A stretch of 64,000 nucleotides of DNA from Ciona intestinalis (taxonomy: Eukaryota; Chordata; Ascidiacea; Phlebobranchia; Cionidae): contig NC_020175.2 of NCBI RefSeq assembly GCF_000224145.3, forward strand, positions 2,331,278-2,395,277, given 5' to 3'. The translations under genes were made by a program, and so were the position numbers. Shown piece after piece: positions 38,601 to 48,481 of this stretch. The first letter of the stretch is position 1, and each line of letters begins with the position of its first letter. The notes under the pieces were generated by a model. That model was not told where the DNA came from, searched no databases, and worked only from the letters and a program-made list of their open reading frames with translations.

Positions 38601-41600
38601 CGCAATATCCGGCTTATTATTTCCATCACAGCTTCTATTATCAACTTCATCATTATAACAATATTGGACGTGGTAAGTGTATATGGTTTCAAGGCTCGTC
38701 GCTGCTACCATTGTAGGCGTATATGTCCTTGGGTTAACGGCAATTGCTCTAACCCAGTGGCCACTAATGGGTTGTCCAGATTATCAGCAACACACAAAAA
38801 AAATGAAAAAAAAGTAATCACCCACAAAGTAACATACATAACTTGTAAGCTGGCACGAGGTGTATGAACATCTGTGTTATAGGAACTGTCGTTTTCCGGC
38901 CACGCGAGGATGAAGTAAGTTACATTCATTCAAACTCAACACACATAATGAATGAATGAATGAATGAATGAATGAATGAATGAATGAATGAATGAATGAA
39001 TGAATGAATGAACGAATGAATGAATGACTTTCAATTCTCGTGTGGCGGGCCACGACACTCTATTTTACATCGTTTCCTTATTTCATACATTTTGTGCTGC
39101 CTGCTGCTTTTCGAGTTACCACATATGAAACTTTGTGGGCGTGTTTTTTCTGTATTGCTGACAAATTGGGCATCTTACTAATGATCACGGATTAGAGTAA
39201 TTACTATCTTAGAAATGATCTCGACGACAGAATGCATTAATCATGATACCATCGGTATAATAATGTGAGTTCGTCCGGCGCCGTAGCGTAGTGGTTAGCG
39301 CGCCTGCCTCTAACCCAGAGGTAATGGGTTCAAGGCTCGTCGCTGCTACCATTGTGGACGTATGTGTCCTTGAGCAACGGCAATTGCTCCAACCCAGTGG
39401 TCACTAATGGGTTGTCCAAATTATCAGCCATACATAAAAATGAAAAAAAAAACAATCCAAAAAAAAATAATCACCCACAAAGTAACATACTTGGTAACTC
39501 GTAAGCTGGCGCGAGGTGCACACCCGTGTTATAACGACTGTCGTTTTCCAGCAATTACATTTAATTCACATGGGAAGCCTATACACTGCCTTGGTATTAA
39601 TTTAAATTGAATTACGTACCACATCTAACGGTAATTAAAATAGAAAATTCCATTTACCTCACCTGTCTAACAATTAATGCCATGTAAATTGCTTGGTATA
39701 AATACTGACTATAAGTAGGGTGGGGAAAATGGCACACCTTTATCACATAACTCCTAAGTATTCTGGTGTTTTAAACACTTAACAACAGTCTATGGAAGTC
39801 ATGAGGGTATGGTTTTAGAATTCTTTGAATGTTCTTTGATTACTACCAAATGAAAAGAAAAAAACAGAATAAAAATGTGTCTCATCTTCCCCCATCCTAC
39901 TATAGTACTTCATGGTTATACTTAACCTAAAACATGAATACGTATTTCATTTTAATCATAATCCCTCAGGATCTGAAAATTACGATTGCATTATATATTA
40001 TGTAATACTAAATGTTTTTGTCATTTCAGATTTACAACAAGCTTGCTCTGAAACTCACAAACTTAGGTTAGTAAACGTGTTAAGTACAGCGCAATTTTTA
40101 CAATCAGTGTTATCTAAAAAACTTACACTGCTCCTTCCCAAAACTACATGATAAAATCACATTAATCTTTAGGGTTAAGTGTGAACATCAAGCATATTTT
40201 TATTGCATCTGGCAAAGCAAGGTTCATTTTTGCCCCCAACTCATTTTTAACGTATATCAAATGTAAACTTCATTGGTGATTGCGTAGTACTATAGGATGG
40301 TACACCTTTAGCACTTAATATCCAAATGTCCTTAAAGTGTTTTAAACAATTAACAACGATCTATGCGCGTCGTGCAGATACGGGTTTATAATTCCTTGAA
40401 TGTTCTTTGTTTACTACTATATGGGACGAGACAATAAAATAAAAATGTGTCCCATCTTCTCCACCCTATACTATACATCATATAAATCAACCTATTACTT
40501 TAAGTAATTCAATTCCTTAACAGAGGCGCCGCGAACCAGGACTGAATTCGAGGACTCTTATACACTCAAGATGTTTTTATTTCAAGCGGTTAACTATTAC
40601 TCGTCCACAGTTTACGCCGCTTTTTTTAAAGGTCGCTTTGCTGGTTCACCATACCGATACCACACCATGTTTGGCTACAGACTGGAAGAGGTACGATTCC
40701 TATTATTTTAATTATTATATTTTGAGGCATTTAACCTTTCAGTTTTTCACACCGAACACATGACAGTGAAATATTGAGATTTACAAAAAGTTTTGCGGTA
40801 GCGGGTTAAAATGATGATTTAGATTTTTTGGTATTTTATTGGAAATAAGGAGATACTGATACGGTTTATTCACTCGTCGAAGTATTACTGACCGAAGGAA
40901 ATTTTATGTTGGTCATTATCTGGCGTCGCTGCAAAGTGGTTAGCGCTCTGCTTGTATCTAACCCAGGGGTAAGGATTCAAGGCTCGTCGCTGCTACTACA
41001 TTGGCGTTTGTGTCTTTGGGTAAGACACATGGCGGCAATTGTATGCTCCAACCCGGTGGTCACTAGTGGGTTGTCCAACTTATTAGCCATATACCTAAAA
41101 CTATAAAGGAATCTCCACAAAATTAAATAATCACCCTCAAAGTAACTTAATGATAACTGTTAAGCTGTTACGAGGTGTATGAAACAGAACACCCATGTTA
41201 TAACGACTGTCGCTATCCAGCCACGCCAGGATAAAGCAAGTTACTAATTCATTCATTCATTGCACCCATTATTTCAGCGTATGGTTGCAGCGTACGCTGA
41301 GTTCGGTATTTTCCGTTTTACAAAACAGAGCTATTTCATTCAGCACATAAAATAGATTTCAGTCGTAACCCGCGGTAGTTTTGAGACCCTTAAACCCAGT
41401 TGCCAATTTAGTTGCTTTGTTATCTGAATTAACCAGTTTTCCAATAGCTCTGGTTTTATCAATCCAGAAGCGAGAGAAAACCCGACCTCAAATAACCCCG
41501 CTATATTATGACGTCAAAACAGTGTCAAATCGTTTTATTGGTTTTAGTGCGACCCAACAGGCTGTCTTATTGACGTGTGTATTAACTTGGCCATCGTCAT

Positions 41601-44600
41601 GATCTTAAAGCAAGCCCTAAACAACACAAAAGAACTTCTGATTCCGTGAGTAGCTTTTACAGCCCGATAAAGTGGACTTGGTTGGCGAAGGTTTGAATAA
41701 AACATACTTTATCTCTTCTAGCGTAATAAGTTCCTGGCTCGCACGGAGAAAGGCGAAAAAGGCTCAGAATAAAGCAGAACCATCAATGCCCAATGCTGAA
41801 AATGGTATACCGTTTTGAGCATTTAAATTATAGAACACCTGGAGAGTTTTAATGAGTTTTCGGACAATATAACGGAAAAGTTAATATTCTTACTGTTCAA
41901 AACTTCAAATGCCACAGCATGCGATGTCCTCGGAAGTTGTTACAGCTGGCAGTTTTCCATCTGCATACATTATAGAAGCTGGCACTTTCCATGTATAGAT
42001 AAAACTTCACATTGCAATATAGTAGGGTGGGGTAAGGCGGGACACCTTTAGCACTTAACATCCAAATACCCTGGTCGTGTTTTAAACAATTAACAACGGT
42101 CTATGGGAGTTGTGACGATACAGTTTTATATTTTTTGATTGTGCTTTGTTTTCTACCAAATAGGATGAGAAAATAGAAAGGTATCCCAACTTCCCCCACC
42201 TTACTATATACTAAAATAACAATTAATAAAACAACCTTTATGACTTCTTTCGTAGCACTGAACCAAATTCCCAAGTTTAGCTATAAATCAAACCCACTTT
42301 GCTAAAAACTTCAATTACAATTTTTTCGAGGTCTGACTTTCGTAAAAAGCTCATTAACAGCTTGAACTTGTTTTTAGTTGACGACGACCCTGAATCACCG
42401 AGAAGCAGCAACGTTTTTCTGGACAATCCTGCATTCCAAGATTACCCGTTAAGCAAATACGGCGATCTTGGATTATTTTCCGAGTATTTAGAAATGGGTA
42501 AGTCCTAAAGTTATGGTAGGATGGGTTGACAAAGCACATTGGGTGAGATATGGGGCAACATCGACCTCGTTTTACAGGGTTATGGATATTTTTAATGATA
42601 AACCCAAACAAAAATTTAAAAAACAGGTATTTTTACGGCTCAGCAAAGCGACAGCAGCGATTATTAAAAAATCGGTGTTGAACGGACATTTTTTTAAGGG
42701 ATTTAAAAATATGTAAATTTGAAAGCACGCTGTTTTATAGTACAGTTTTGTTTTCGTACTTTTTTAAGTTGTTTTGCCCGCGAAAATGGTGTAATAAACT
42801 TTTCACCTTTTACTGCCCTACCACAGCAAACTGAAAGTATGACGCTGGTGTAATACCATATTTCTGCAGTCATCCAATTTGGCTTTATTACTCTGTTCGT
42901 TGCGGCTTTTCCATTGGCACCGTTCTTCGCCCTACTGAACAACATTATCGAAATACGACTTGACGCTTACAAGTTTGTAACTCAGCTGCGGAGAGTGCCA
43001 CCTCTCCGGTGCAATGACATAGGTGAGGTTTTTAATAATGAGTTTCTGCAACTTGTCTATGCAATTTGCCCACGCGACTCCGACGTCGTGCTGCAGTAGT
43101 TTTTAACTTTTTCATTATTTCTCCAACCCCGTGGTTACCATTGGGTTGCCCAAATTTAGCCATACAGAAAAAAAACAGAAAACAATTTTTTACTGGGTTA
43201 ACTATTTGATAACTCGTAAGCGGGTACGAGCTGTATGAACTAGAACACCTATTTTATAACCACTGTCATTGCCCCGCCAACATGCGAGGATATATAAGCT
43301 ATATATGCGAAAACCCGTATGCGGTACGAGGTGTATGAAATATAAAACACCCGTGTTATAACGACTGTTGTTGCCCCGCCATGTGAAGAAAAAAAAGTTA
43401 CATACGTGTTAAGAAATTATAGTAAATTTTTGCTGGGTGCGAAGTGCATGAAACAGAACGCCCGTGTTATAACGACTGTTATTGCGGCGCCATGCAAGGA
43501 TAATTAGTTATGTTCGAAAACTGGTAAGCGGGTAAGCGGTGTATGAAATAGAACCCCTATATGTTATAACATGTCATCACCCCGCCATGTGATGATAAAT
43601 GGGTTACATACGTGATAGAAATGATGGTTTACTTTCGCTCGTCACGAGGTGTATATAAAACAGAACGCCCGTGTTTTATAGTCGCCCCGCTACAAAGACA
43701 TTTATTCTTTCATGCATTTATGTATATTTGAATACTGTACGCTACTATTTACACTAACTACTCACAGGCATGTGGCTATCCATTCTACAATCAATCAGTA
43801 CGATATCAGTGCTTACCAATGGACTGGTGATTGGAATCACGTCAAGCTTTATACCAAAAACAGTTTACTCATTGCTGTACGGTCCCTGTGCTAGTGGAAA
43901 CAATGCTGGATCCTCGTAAGATACTATTTATGAGTTTAGCTTTAAATGTTACTTGTTGCTTTTTTAAAACATTCTGTAATGCAGTATTGAGAAACAATAT
44001 CTACAAATTTTTATAAACGCATTAAAGCCACTTACAAACTGCCTATGTAAATATGTAGTACGGTGGGGTAAGATGGGACACCTTTTTATTCTATTTTCTC
44101 GTCCCTTTTAGTAGTAAACAAAAAACATTTAAACTATTAAATCATACCCCAACGACTTCCATAGACAGTCGTTAATTGTTTAAAACACGATTAGAACATT
44201 TGAATATTAGGTGCTAAAGGTGTGCCATATTACCCCACCCTACTACATACACACTTTCAATTTTTTTGAATAATTTTGTAAGTAAAAAACATTTATTATT
44301 TGTATTACAGGTGCTTGAGTGGTTTTATCGATAGCAGCTTGGGTGAAATTGGTGTAAAAAACATAAGTGTTATGAACCACATTGCACATAATTTTACTCT
44401 GCTTCCAGAAACATGCAGGTATATTTGGATACTTTATATGCTAATATACGATAAGGCAGCACGCGAAGGCTAAACTAAGCTAAATATAGCTGGTGTAATA
44501 TGCGCAACTTGGCATCTACCCTTATAAAAAGAGATAACAAGTATACAGTAGGGTGGGAGAGGATGGGAAACCTTTTAACTCTATTTTCTCGTCCCATTTA

Positions 44601-46086
44601 GTAGTAAACGAAGACTATTTAAAGAGTTATAAAGCCGGATCTTCACGAGTCCCATAGACCGTTGTTAATTGTTTAAAACACGATCAGAATATTTGGATAT
44701 TATGTGCTACAGGTGTCCCATCTTTCCCCACCCTGTCCCATCTTTCCCCACCCTACACCTTTACCACAAAATATATAATTGTCCAGGTCGTGTTTTAAGC
44801 AATTAACAACGGTCTATGAAAGTCGCGAGGACAAGGTTTTATAATTCCTTAATTGTTCTTTGTTTACTACCAAAATGTACGAGAAAATAGAATGAAAAGG
44901 TGTCCCATCTTCCCCCATCCTACTATATATATATTCACAGATAGGTGTAGCGACCACGCTTCCTTTTTTAATAAATTTAAATGTGTTTTTACTGTAAGCG
45001 CGTTTTAGGTACCAATCATGTTTTTTAGTTTTAAATATTTTCAATCTATTCTACCGTAATCGAATACACAAATATCGGTTATTATTTTTATTGTTATTAG
45101 ATTATACTCTTATACAAATTGGTAGTAGAAAAAAAGTTATACATATATATATATATATATATATATATTATGGAACAGGTTTTCAATACTTTTTCTCTCC
45201 CCATTTGGCAATAAACAATGGGTATTTTCAAAATTGGATTCTCACGACTCCCGTAGACCGCTCTTAATTGTTTAAAACACGATCAGAATATTTCATTATT
45301 CTGTGCTAAAGGTGTCTCATCTTACTCCACGGTTCTATTTATATATATAATGTATAAAATATACTTCAGACAAGTTCTTGTTAACTTTGTAATTGTTTCA
45401 CAGATTCCGTGCGTTTGAACCCACCCCTATTTTAAATAGCAACACAAATCAATTAAACTATTGGCACGTATTTGCTGGACGTTTAATATTCCTTCTTATA
45501 TTCGAGGTACGACTGTATTTGTTACTCTGTGAATTGAAGTATTGCCATTGTAGCACAATTCCCAGGTACCATAGCGAGCCTGCTTGGCGTGTGGGACCTC
45601 ACCTATTATGAATAAGACAGTGAATGGTCAAAGTAGAGACGGGCTCACTTTTCGACCATAAATACTTTTTATTTAAAAAAAACAGAGAAGAGTGAAAATA
45701 GAATGAAAAATGTTCCATCTTCCCCCACCCTACTGTTTTATACGTTCAAAACGTGTTTTTTTGTCACAATGTTTTTAAAACTGGATACCTAATTGTAGAC
45801 TTAATTGTTTTTATTCCTTTGCACAGCACATCGTATTTGGTTTAAAAACAATTGTGGATTTGCTTATCAGCGACGTACCGACCGATCTCGCAATTGCTTC
45901 GCGTCGTCAAAAACTTTTGGAGGTCCGCATGTTTTACAATCAAGGTATTTTCTGACTGTACCTTAAATAAGTTCGCTTCCAAAGCCAAAATTTGATATCG
46001 ATTTAGATGCCTCCGCCCTAATAGACGTTGACAGCCCAATCGACAACAGCAATTATATCAAAGACATAGAGAATACCCAAATGTAA
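29686..46086 (+). CDS. ANO-like: Anoctamin (TMEM16) family membrane protein
   Basis: Twenty-two exons give 861 residues in unbroken phase: 29686-29862, 30717-30851, 31097-31200, 31589-31643, 32526-32661, 33373-33460, 33685-33819, 34857-35008, 35249-35331, 35744-35881, 36375-36542 (or 38505-38672), 37709-37745 (or 40030-40066), 40524-40690, 41548-41645, 41722-41804, 42378-42497, 42870-43022, 43768-43915, 44311-44418, 45404-45506, 45827-45944, 46007-46086. [15 protein letters not shown] and [17 protein letters not shown] are the N-terminal dimerisation domain. [17 protein letters not shown] opens the membrane core, and CPVCETCSF is the Cys-rich first outer loop. EYLEM and [10 protein letters not shown] carry the acidic residues that bind Ca2+ in TM7-TM8. 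It is a Ca2+-activated chloride channel or lipid scramblase; which one, and which ANO subtype, cannot be decided here. ATG at 29686 is chosen because an in-frame TAG lies at 29650; a CATAG acceptor at 29652 allows an upstream exon. Confidence 0.93.
30015..30285 (+). mobile_element. Diverged SINE
   Basis: Keeps GATAATTGCTCCAACTCAGC, ATTATTAGCCC, GTGGACACGAGGTGTATGAA and a weak tail. It lies in anoctamin intron 1. Confidence 0.65.
30338..30535 (-). mobile_element. MITE copy
   Basis: Full length with minor changes. It is followed within 10 bp by a SINE head (30545-30572) that runs into the gap. Confidence 0.8.
30573..30711. other. Assembly gap (139 N)
   Basis: Ends 5 bp before anoctamin exon 2; only TGCAG of the acceptor is visible. 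It starts inside a SINE head. Confidence 0.95.
31302..31507 (-). mobile_element. MITE copy
   Basis: The left end has a run of nine G. There is a small internal duplication (TTTAGACTTTAGATATT). Confidence 0.8.
32045..32520 (+). repeat. Tandem duplication interrupted by a MITE
   Basis: Unit CTTGATTTTTGTCTGTTACG through CACATACTGCTG and AATCACTTGGTTAAACAG appears at 32045-32166 and again at 32178-32233 plus 32449-32520. The second copy is split by a plus MITE at 32250-32442. It lies in anoctamin intron 4. Confidence 0.75.
32250..32442 (+). mobile_element. MITE copy inside a duplicated unit
   Basis: TAGTAGAGGGGGGAGATGGG to CCCCACCCTACTA. The unit without the element at 32045-32166 shows the approximate empty site. 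Confidence 0.85.
32992..33186 (-). mobile_element. Diverged MITE
   Basis: TAGGTTGGGGTAAAATGTGA to ATCCCATCTTACTCTTAGTA, with the central block recognisable. It follows an (AT)n run at 32810-32830. Confidence 0.65.
33514..33660 (+). repeat. Interspersed repeat X
   Basis: AATGTAAATATGTTTTAACT, AACAACTGTTGTTTTGTTGC, CCGTAATCGAAGAGACTAAT and a TTA-rich tail, 25 bp before anoctamin exon 7. Confidence 0.6.
33889..34197 (+). mobile_element. SINE copy, full length
   Basis: Head CCGACGCCGTGGCAAAGTGG, B-box-like GGGTTCAAGGCTCG, body, and tail ending CCACGCGAGGATAACGC. Anoctamin intron 7. Confidence 0.85.
35035..35218 (+). mobile_element. MITE copy
   Basis: It nearly fills anoctamin intron 8, starting 26 bp after the donor and ending 30 bp before the exon 9 acceptor. 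Confidence 0.85.
35507..35697 (-). mobile_element. MITE copy
   Basis: Intact right end TTCCCTCACCCTACTA; left end shortened. Anoctamin intron 9. Confidence 0.8.
36136..36324 (-). mobile_element. MITE copy; its right end opens the anoctamin duplication
   Basis: Anoctamin intron 10. The second copy of the duplicated segment begins at TAATATGTGAAAAGG, which lies inside this element. Confidence 0.8.
36551..36808 (+). mobile_element. SINE copy 8 bp after the exon 11 donor
   Basis: Begins at GGTTTCAAGGCTCGTCG, directly after GTAAGTGTAT, with the tRNA head missing. It ends in GTTACATTCATTC. Its twin is at 38682-38938. Confidence 0.85.
36819..36952 (+). repeat. (GAAT)n microsatellite between inverted SINE tails
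   Basis: About 33 GAAT units with rare GTAT or GAAC variants. A plus SINE lies to the left and a minus SINE (36953-37150) to the right; both have ATTC/GAAT tails. The twin array at 38947-39026 is about 50 bp shorter. Confidence 0.9.
36953..37150 (-). mobile_element. SINE 3' part, minus orientation
   Basis: CTCGTGTGGCGGGCCACGAC, TTCGAGTTACCACATATGAA, GTATTGCTGACAAATTGGGC. It forms an inverted pair with the copy at 36551; its twin is at 39027-39225. Confidence 0.75.
37390..37578 (+). mobile_element. MITE copy (twin at 39714-39901)
   Basis: The left end is reduced to AAGTAGGGTGGGGAAAATGG. Both twins share this defect. Confidence 0.8.
37971..38153 (+). mobile_element. MITE copy (twin at 40292-40482)
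   Basis: The left end is almost lost (CTATAGGATGGTACACC). The right end is CATCTTCCCCACCTATACTA, changed in the same way in both twins. Confidence 0.75.
38293..38417. other. Assembly gap (125 N) between the two anoctamin copies
   Basis: The left contig ends in low-quality-looking sequence (two missing T bases within exon 13). The right contig starts inside the duplicated segment. Confidence 0.95.
38418..40615 (+). repeat. Anoctamin segment duplicated, copy 2 (complete exons 11-13)
   Basis: Exons 38505-38672, 40030-40066 and 40524-40690 are intact and continue in frame into the rest of the gene. This copy has an additional SINE at 39275-39551 that is absent from copy 1. Confidence 0.9.
39275..39551 (+). 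mobile_element. SINE present in only one copy of the duplicated segment
   Basis: Head CCGGCGCCGTAGCGTAGTGG, GGGTTCAAGGCTCGTCG, body and partial tail to CTGTCGTTTTCCAG. Copy 1 has instead about 30 bp (AAGTACAACATACACAACTT onward) at 37196-37227. Confidence 0.85.
40919..41258 (+). mobile_element. SINE copy, full length
   Basis: Head TCTGGCGTCGCTGCAAAGTG, GGATTCAAGGCTCGTCG, tail CAGCCACGCCAGGATAAAGC then ATTC repeats. Anoctamin intron 13. Confidence 0.8.
42020..42207 (+). mobile_element. MITE copy
   Basis: Full length except that AATGAAAA is missing before the right end. Anoctamin intron 15. Confidence 0.8.
43118..43690 (+). repeat. SINE 3' part followed by ~100-bp tandem copies of its tail
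   Basis: A SINE body piece (CCAACCCCGTGGTTACC) is followed by five or so units of GTAAGCGGGTACGAGCTGTA, GAACACC, TATAACGACTGTTGTTGCCC, CGCCATG and TTACATACG. This is the plus-strand counterpart of the array at 24440. Anoctamin intron 17. Confidence 0.8.
44056..44245 (-). mobile_element. MITE copy
   Basis: Intact ends. Anoctamin intron 18, 65 bp upstream of exon 19. Confidence 0.8.
44546..44925. mobile_element. Two MITEs fused tail to tail
   Basis: A minus copy (to 44757) ends with a doubled terminus (CCATCTTTCCCCACCCTGTCC repeated). It runs without a new left end into a plus copy that starts CACCTTTACCACAAAAT and ends at CCATCCTACTA. Confidence 0.8.
44943..45105 (+). repeat. Interspersed repeat X
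   Basis: GGTGTAGCGACCACGCTTCC, TTTTTACTGTAAGCGCG, CTACCGTAATCGAATACACA and a TTA-rich tail. It is followed by an (AT)n run at 45142-45168. Confidence 0.6.
45170..45346 (-). mobile_element. Diverged MITE
   Basis: Left terminus lost. Keeps CTCTCCCCATTTGGCAATAA, CCGTAGACCGCTCTTAATTG and GGTGTCTCATCTTACTCCAC. Another right-end piece lies at 45684-45735. Confidence 0.65.
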
Positions 46087-46262
46087 TTGATTTGGAGAAA
46101 CAATGTTTTCTAATGGGAAGAGAATAATCCCCACGGACAAATGGCGGATACGAGTTATGCATATATATCTGTACATAGCTTTAGTCCTTGGTTTAATTAA
46201 TACATAGAGTTTACCAAGTTAAAGAATTGTTAAACAATACTTATTATTGCTAAATTACCTGC

Positions 46263-46268
46263 AATAAA
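46263..46268 (+). terminator. Poly(A) signal of the anoctamin gene
   Basis: AATAAA in TGCAATAAATTG, about 180 bp after the stop codon. Confidence 0.55.
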
Positions 46269-47351
46269 TTGTAACGGATTGAAATTGTAGCTTTTTGGGC
46301 GAATGGCATCAGTTAACAGATTTAGGCTTATTGGTCCTTCTTTTTTTGTGCACATTTTATTCATTAAGCTTGCGTTTAGGAAAAATATATCCCCGAAGGT
46401 GTAAGATAAGTTGTTTCTATTCTATTCTATTTTTTTTTTTGAATAGAAGATAAGTTGTTTACATTTATTCTGAATAGTCAGTAACTTCAGGACAGCCGTT
46501 GAGAAGTATTTTACAAGTCTAACCGATTTGTACCGGAAAAAAGACAGAAATCCTGTATTACTTTTTTCTTGAAGATTTACAACATTGTAATTGGGAGTTT
46601 TACAACATTGTAAGTTTTATGATTTTTTTCGTCGAAAACAAGTCTGGTGTATTTCAATGCATTGAGTTTTGTGTTTGAAAAGAATTCTGTTGCTTTGAGT
46701 CTCGGAGTAAATAGGCACTGAATAATTCAAAAGTAAAGTGCGCAATAAACAATAAAACAATCGAGCGAAATGACCGAAGAAATTGCATACATATATAAAC
46801 ATTAGAAAATAGATTCACTTAAAAAACTTTATTTATTAGTTTTGACTGTACCATATAATATGCTGGGATATATATATATATATATAGTAGGCAGGGGGCA
46901 GATGGGAAACATTTATGTTCTCGTGCTATTTGGTAGTAAACAAAGAACGTTTTAAGAATTATGAAACTGTATCGTCACAACTCCCATAGACCGTTGTTAA
47001 TTGTTTAAAACACGATCAGGATATTTGGATACCATGTGCTAAAGGTGTCCCGCCTTACCCCACCCTACTACTTCTATAGACGCAGTTGTTGTTTTTTTAA
47101 ACCCCGCAGGCGTCCCGTCTTCTCTCAGCCTACTCGAAAATACTGTTTTTTGAATCATGTCTGAGTGTATTAAAATTTTACAGACTTACAAATTCTATCC
47201 GTCGCCACTGCTAGTTTAATAAAGGCGGTTTTGTTTTTTTATTTGCGGACAAAATTGTACAAAAGAAATTATTCTATTTGCAGAGACCGTGCATGAGAGT
47301 TTCTTAGTTGAAAAAAAATGTTTGTTTTTTTCTTTTAAAAAACCTTTCCAG
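46269..47351. other. Stretch between anoctamin and HCN
   Basis: Contains one minus MITE (46885-47070). ATGGCGGATACGAGTTATG at about 46143 is a start-like site but opens only a 19-codon frame. I cannot identify the first exon that would feed the candidate HCN exon at 47352. Confidence 0.5.
46885..47070 (-). mobile_element. MITE copy
   Basis: TAGTAGGCAGGGGGCAGATG to CCTTACCCCACCCTACTA, preceded by a TA run. Confidence 0.8.
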
Positions 47352-47537
47352 ACGAAGAGGGAATTTCATTTGCATCGACTAATTGCTTTAACGATCACAT
47401 TTCAGTCGGCAGTCAAAGAGCAGACGTTACCAGGAACGTTTTAAAGGGGTGAGGCTCTTCCATGCACCGAAGATAACATTGTGGAATACTGTTATTATGA
47501 ATAACACGAACAACATGCGGCTTCAGCTGTACAGCAG
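47352..47537 (+). CDS. Candidate upstream coding exon(s) of the HCN gene
   Basis: Two overlapping readings both join HCN exon 52218 in phase. Reading A, 47352-47448, follows a strong pyrimidine tract ending TTTCCAG, encodes DEEGISFASTNCFNDH and ends AAAGG/GTGAGG. Reading B, 47406-47537, follows CACATTTCAG, encodes RRYQERFKGVRLFHAPKITL and ends AGCAG/GTAAG; it also holds an in-frame ATG at 47497. Only one can be right in a given transcript. The first exon of such a transcript was not found, unless the ATG at 47497 is a start. Confidence 0.4.
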
Positions 47538-47671
47538 GTAAGATATAATTAAAATATAAAAATACAATTTTGGTTTAATATTTGTAGCGTTTTTTTACAC
47601 TCGTAATATAACAAGACTTAGTTTCGTACAAGATGTTGTTTAGAACCAACTTTGGTTTGTAATGTACATTG

Positions 47672-47866
47672 TAGAGTTGGGTGAGGGAAGTTGGGACACC
47701 TTTTCATTTTATTTTTTCGTCCCATTTGGTAGTAAACAAAGAACATTCAAAGAGTTGGAAAACCCTATCTTTACGATTGCCATATACCGTTGTTAATTGT
47801 TCAAAACACGATCAGGGTATTTGGATACTATGTGCTAAAGGTGTGCTTTGTTTTCCATCCTTCTTT
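47672..47866 (-). mobile_element. MITE copy between the two alternative HCN 5' exons
   Basis: Left end TAGAGTTGGGTGAGGGAAGT. The right end is diverged (GTGTGCTTTGTTTTCCATCC). Confidence 0.7.
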
Positions 47867-47899
47867 ACATGGCATATACATTTAGGTATCTTTTTTTGA

Positions 47900-48481
47900 G
47901 CTTGATAGTCGGTCGAATCGCTTTACATCCACCGTGTGAAACAGTGTGTTTGTAAAATCAAAGCACTTCGTTGATTAGGCACCAAATCGCGAGGAAAGGA
48001 AACTGCTTTCTTTCACTTCGCCCAGTAATTATGTAAAAAACGTATGCCCATTCAACACAGCCCAAAAATTGCAAATAATTGTGGTTTTCCAATTACAGTC
48101 GCTTGGGACGTGATTAGGGTGGGCAGGTGCGGTTTATGTATGCCACCGATGCGGGGTCGTACAGGTCCCAATTATAATTAGCTTAATGCACCGTGCTGTG
48201 GCGTGCACGAGGGCTGTATTGGTTATACTGGTCGCATTGGAGTATTGATTACCAGACGAAGTTCGTGTTCGCCTCACTGGTTTGTGCGCCCTTCTTTCCC
48301 CACTTGGATTGCGCCTGATCGGATCACGCGTCACTTTTTTCTGCTCCGCCAAGCGAACCTATGCGGCAGATGACAATATCGCGGTCTAGTAATATCGGTC
48401 AAGCTTATATGTGAGGAGTTAAGTACCAGTAGTGAATCAAAACAAAAAAGATTTCTACCAGAGACAGAAAAAACGTCCAAA
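47900..48481 (+). promoter_or_regulatory. Possible alternative HCN promoter and 5' UTR
   Basis: About 580 bp less AT-rich than its surroundings and free of the dominant repeats, ending in CGTCCAAAATGCCGC, a reasonable start context. No TATA box is obvious. This is inference from position and composition only. Confidence 0.3.

Noticed and set aside
48134..48352. Minus-strand 72-codon Arg/Thr-rich frame
   Set aside because: It lies in the presumed HCN 5' region and has no protein-family resemblance or splice context.
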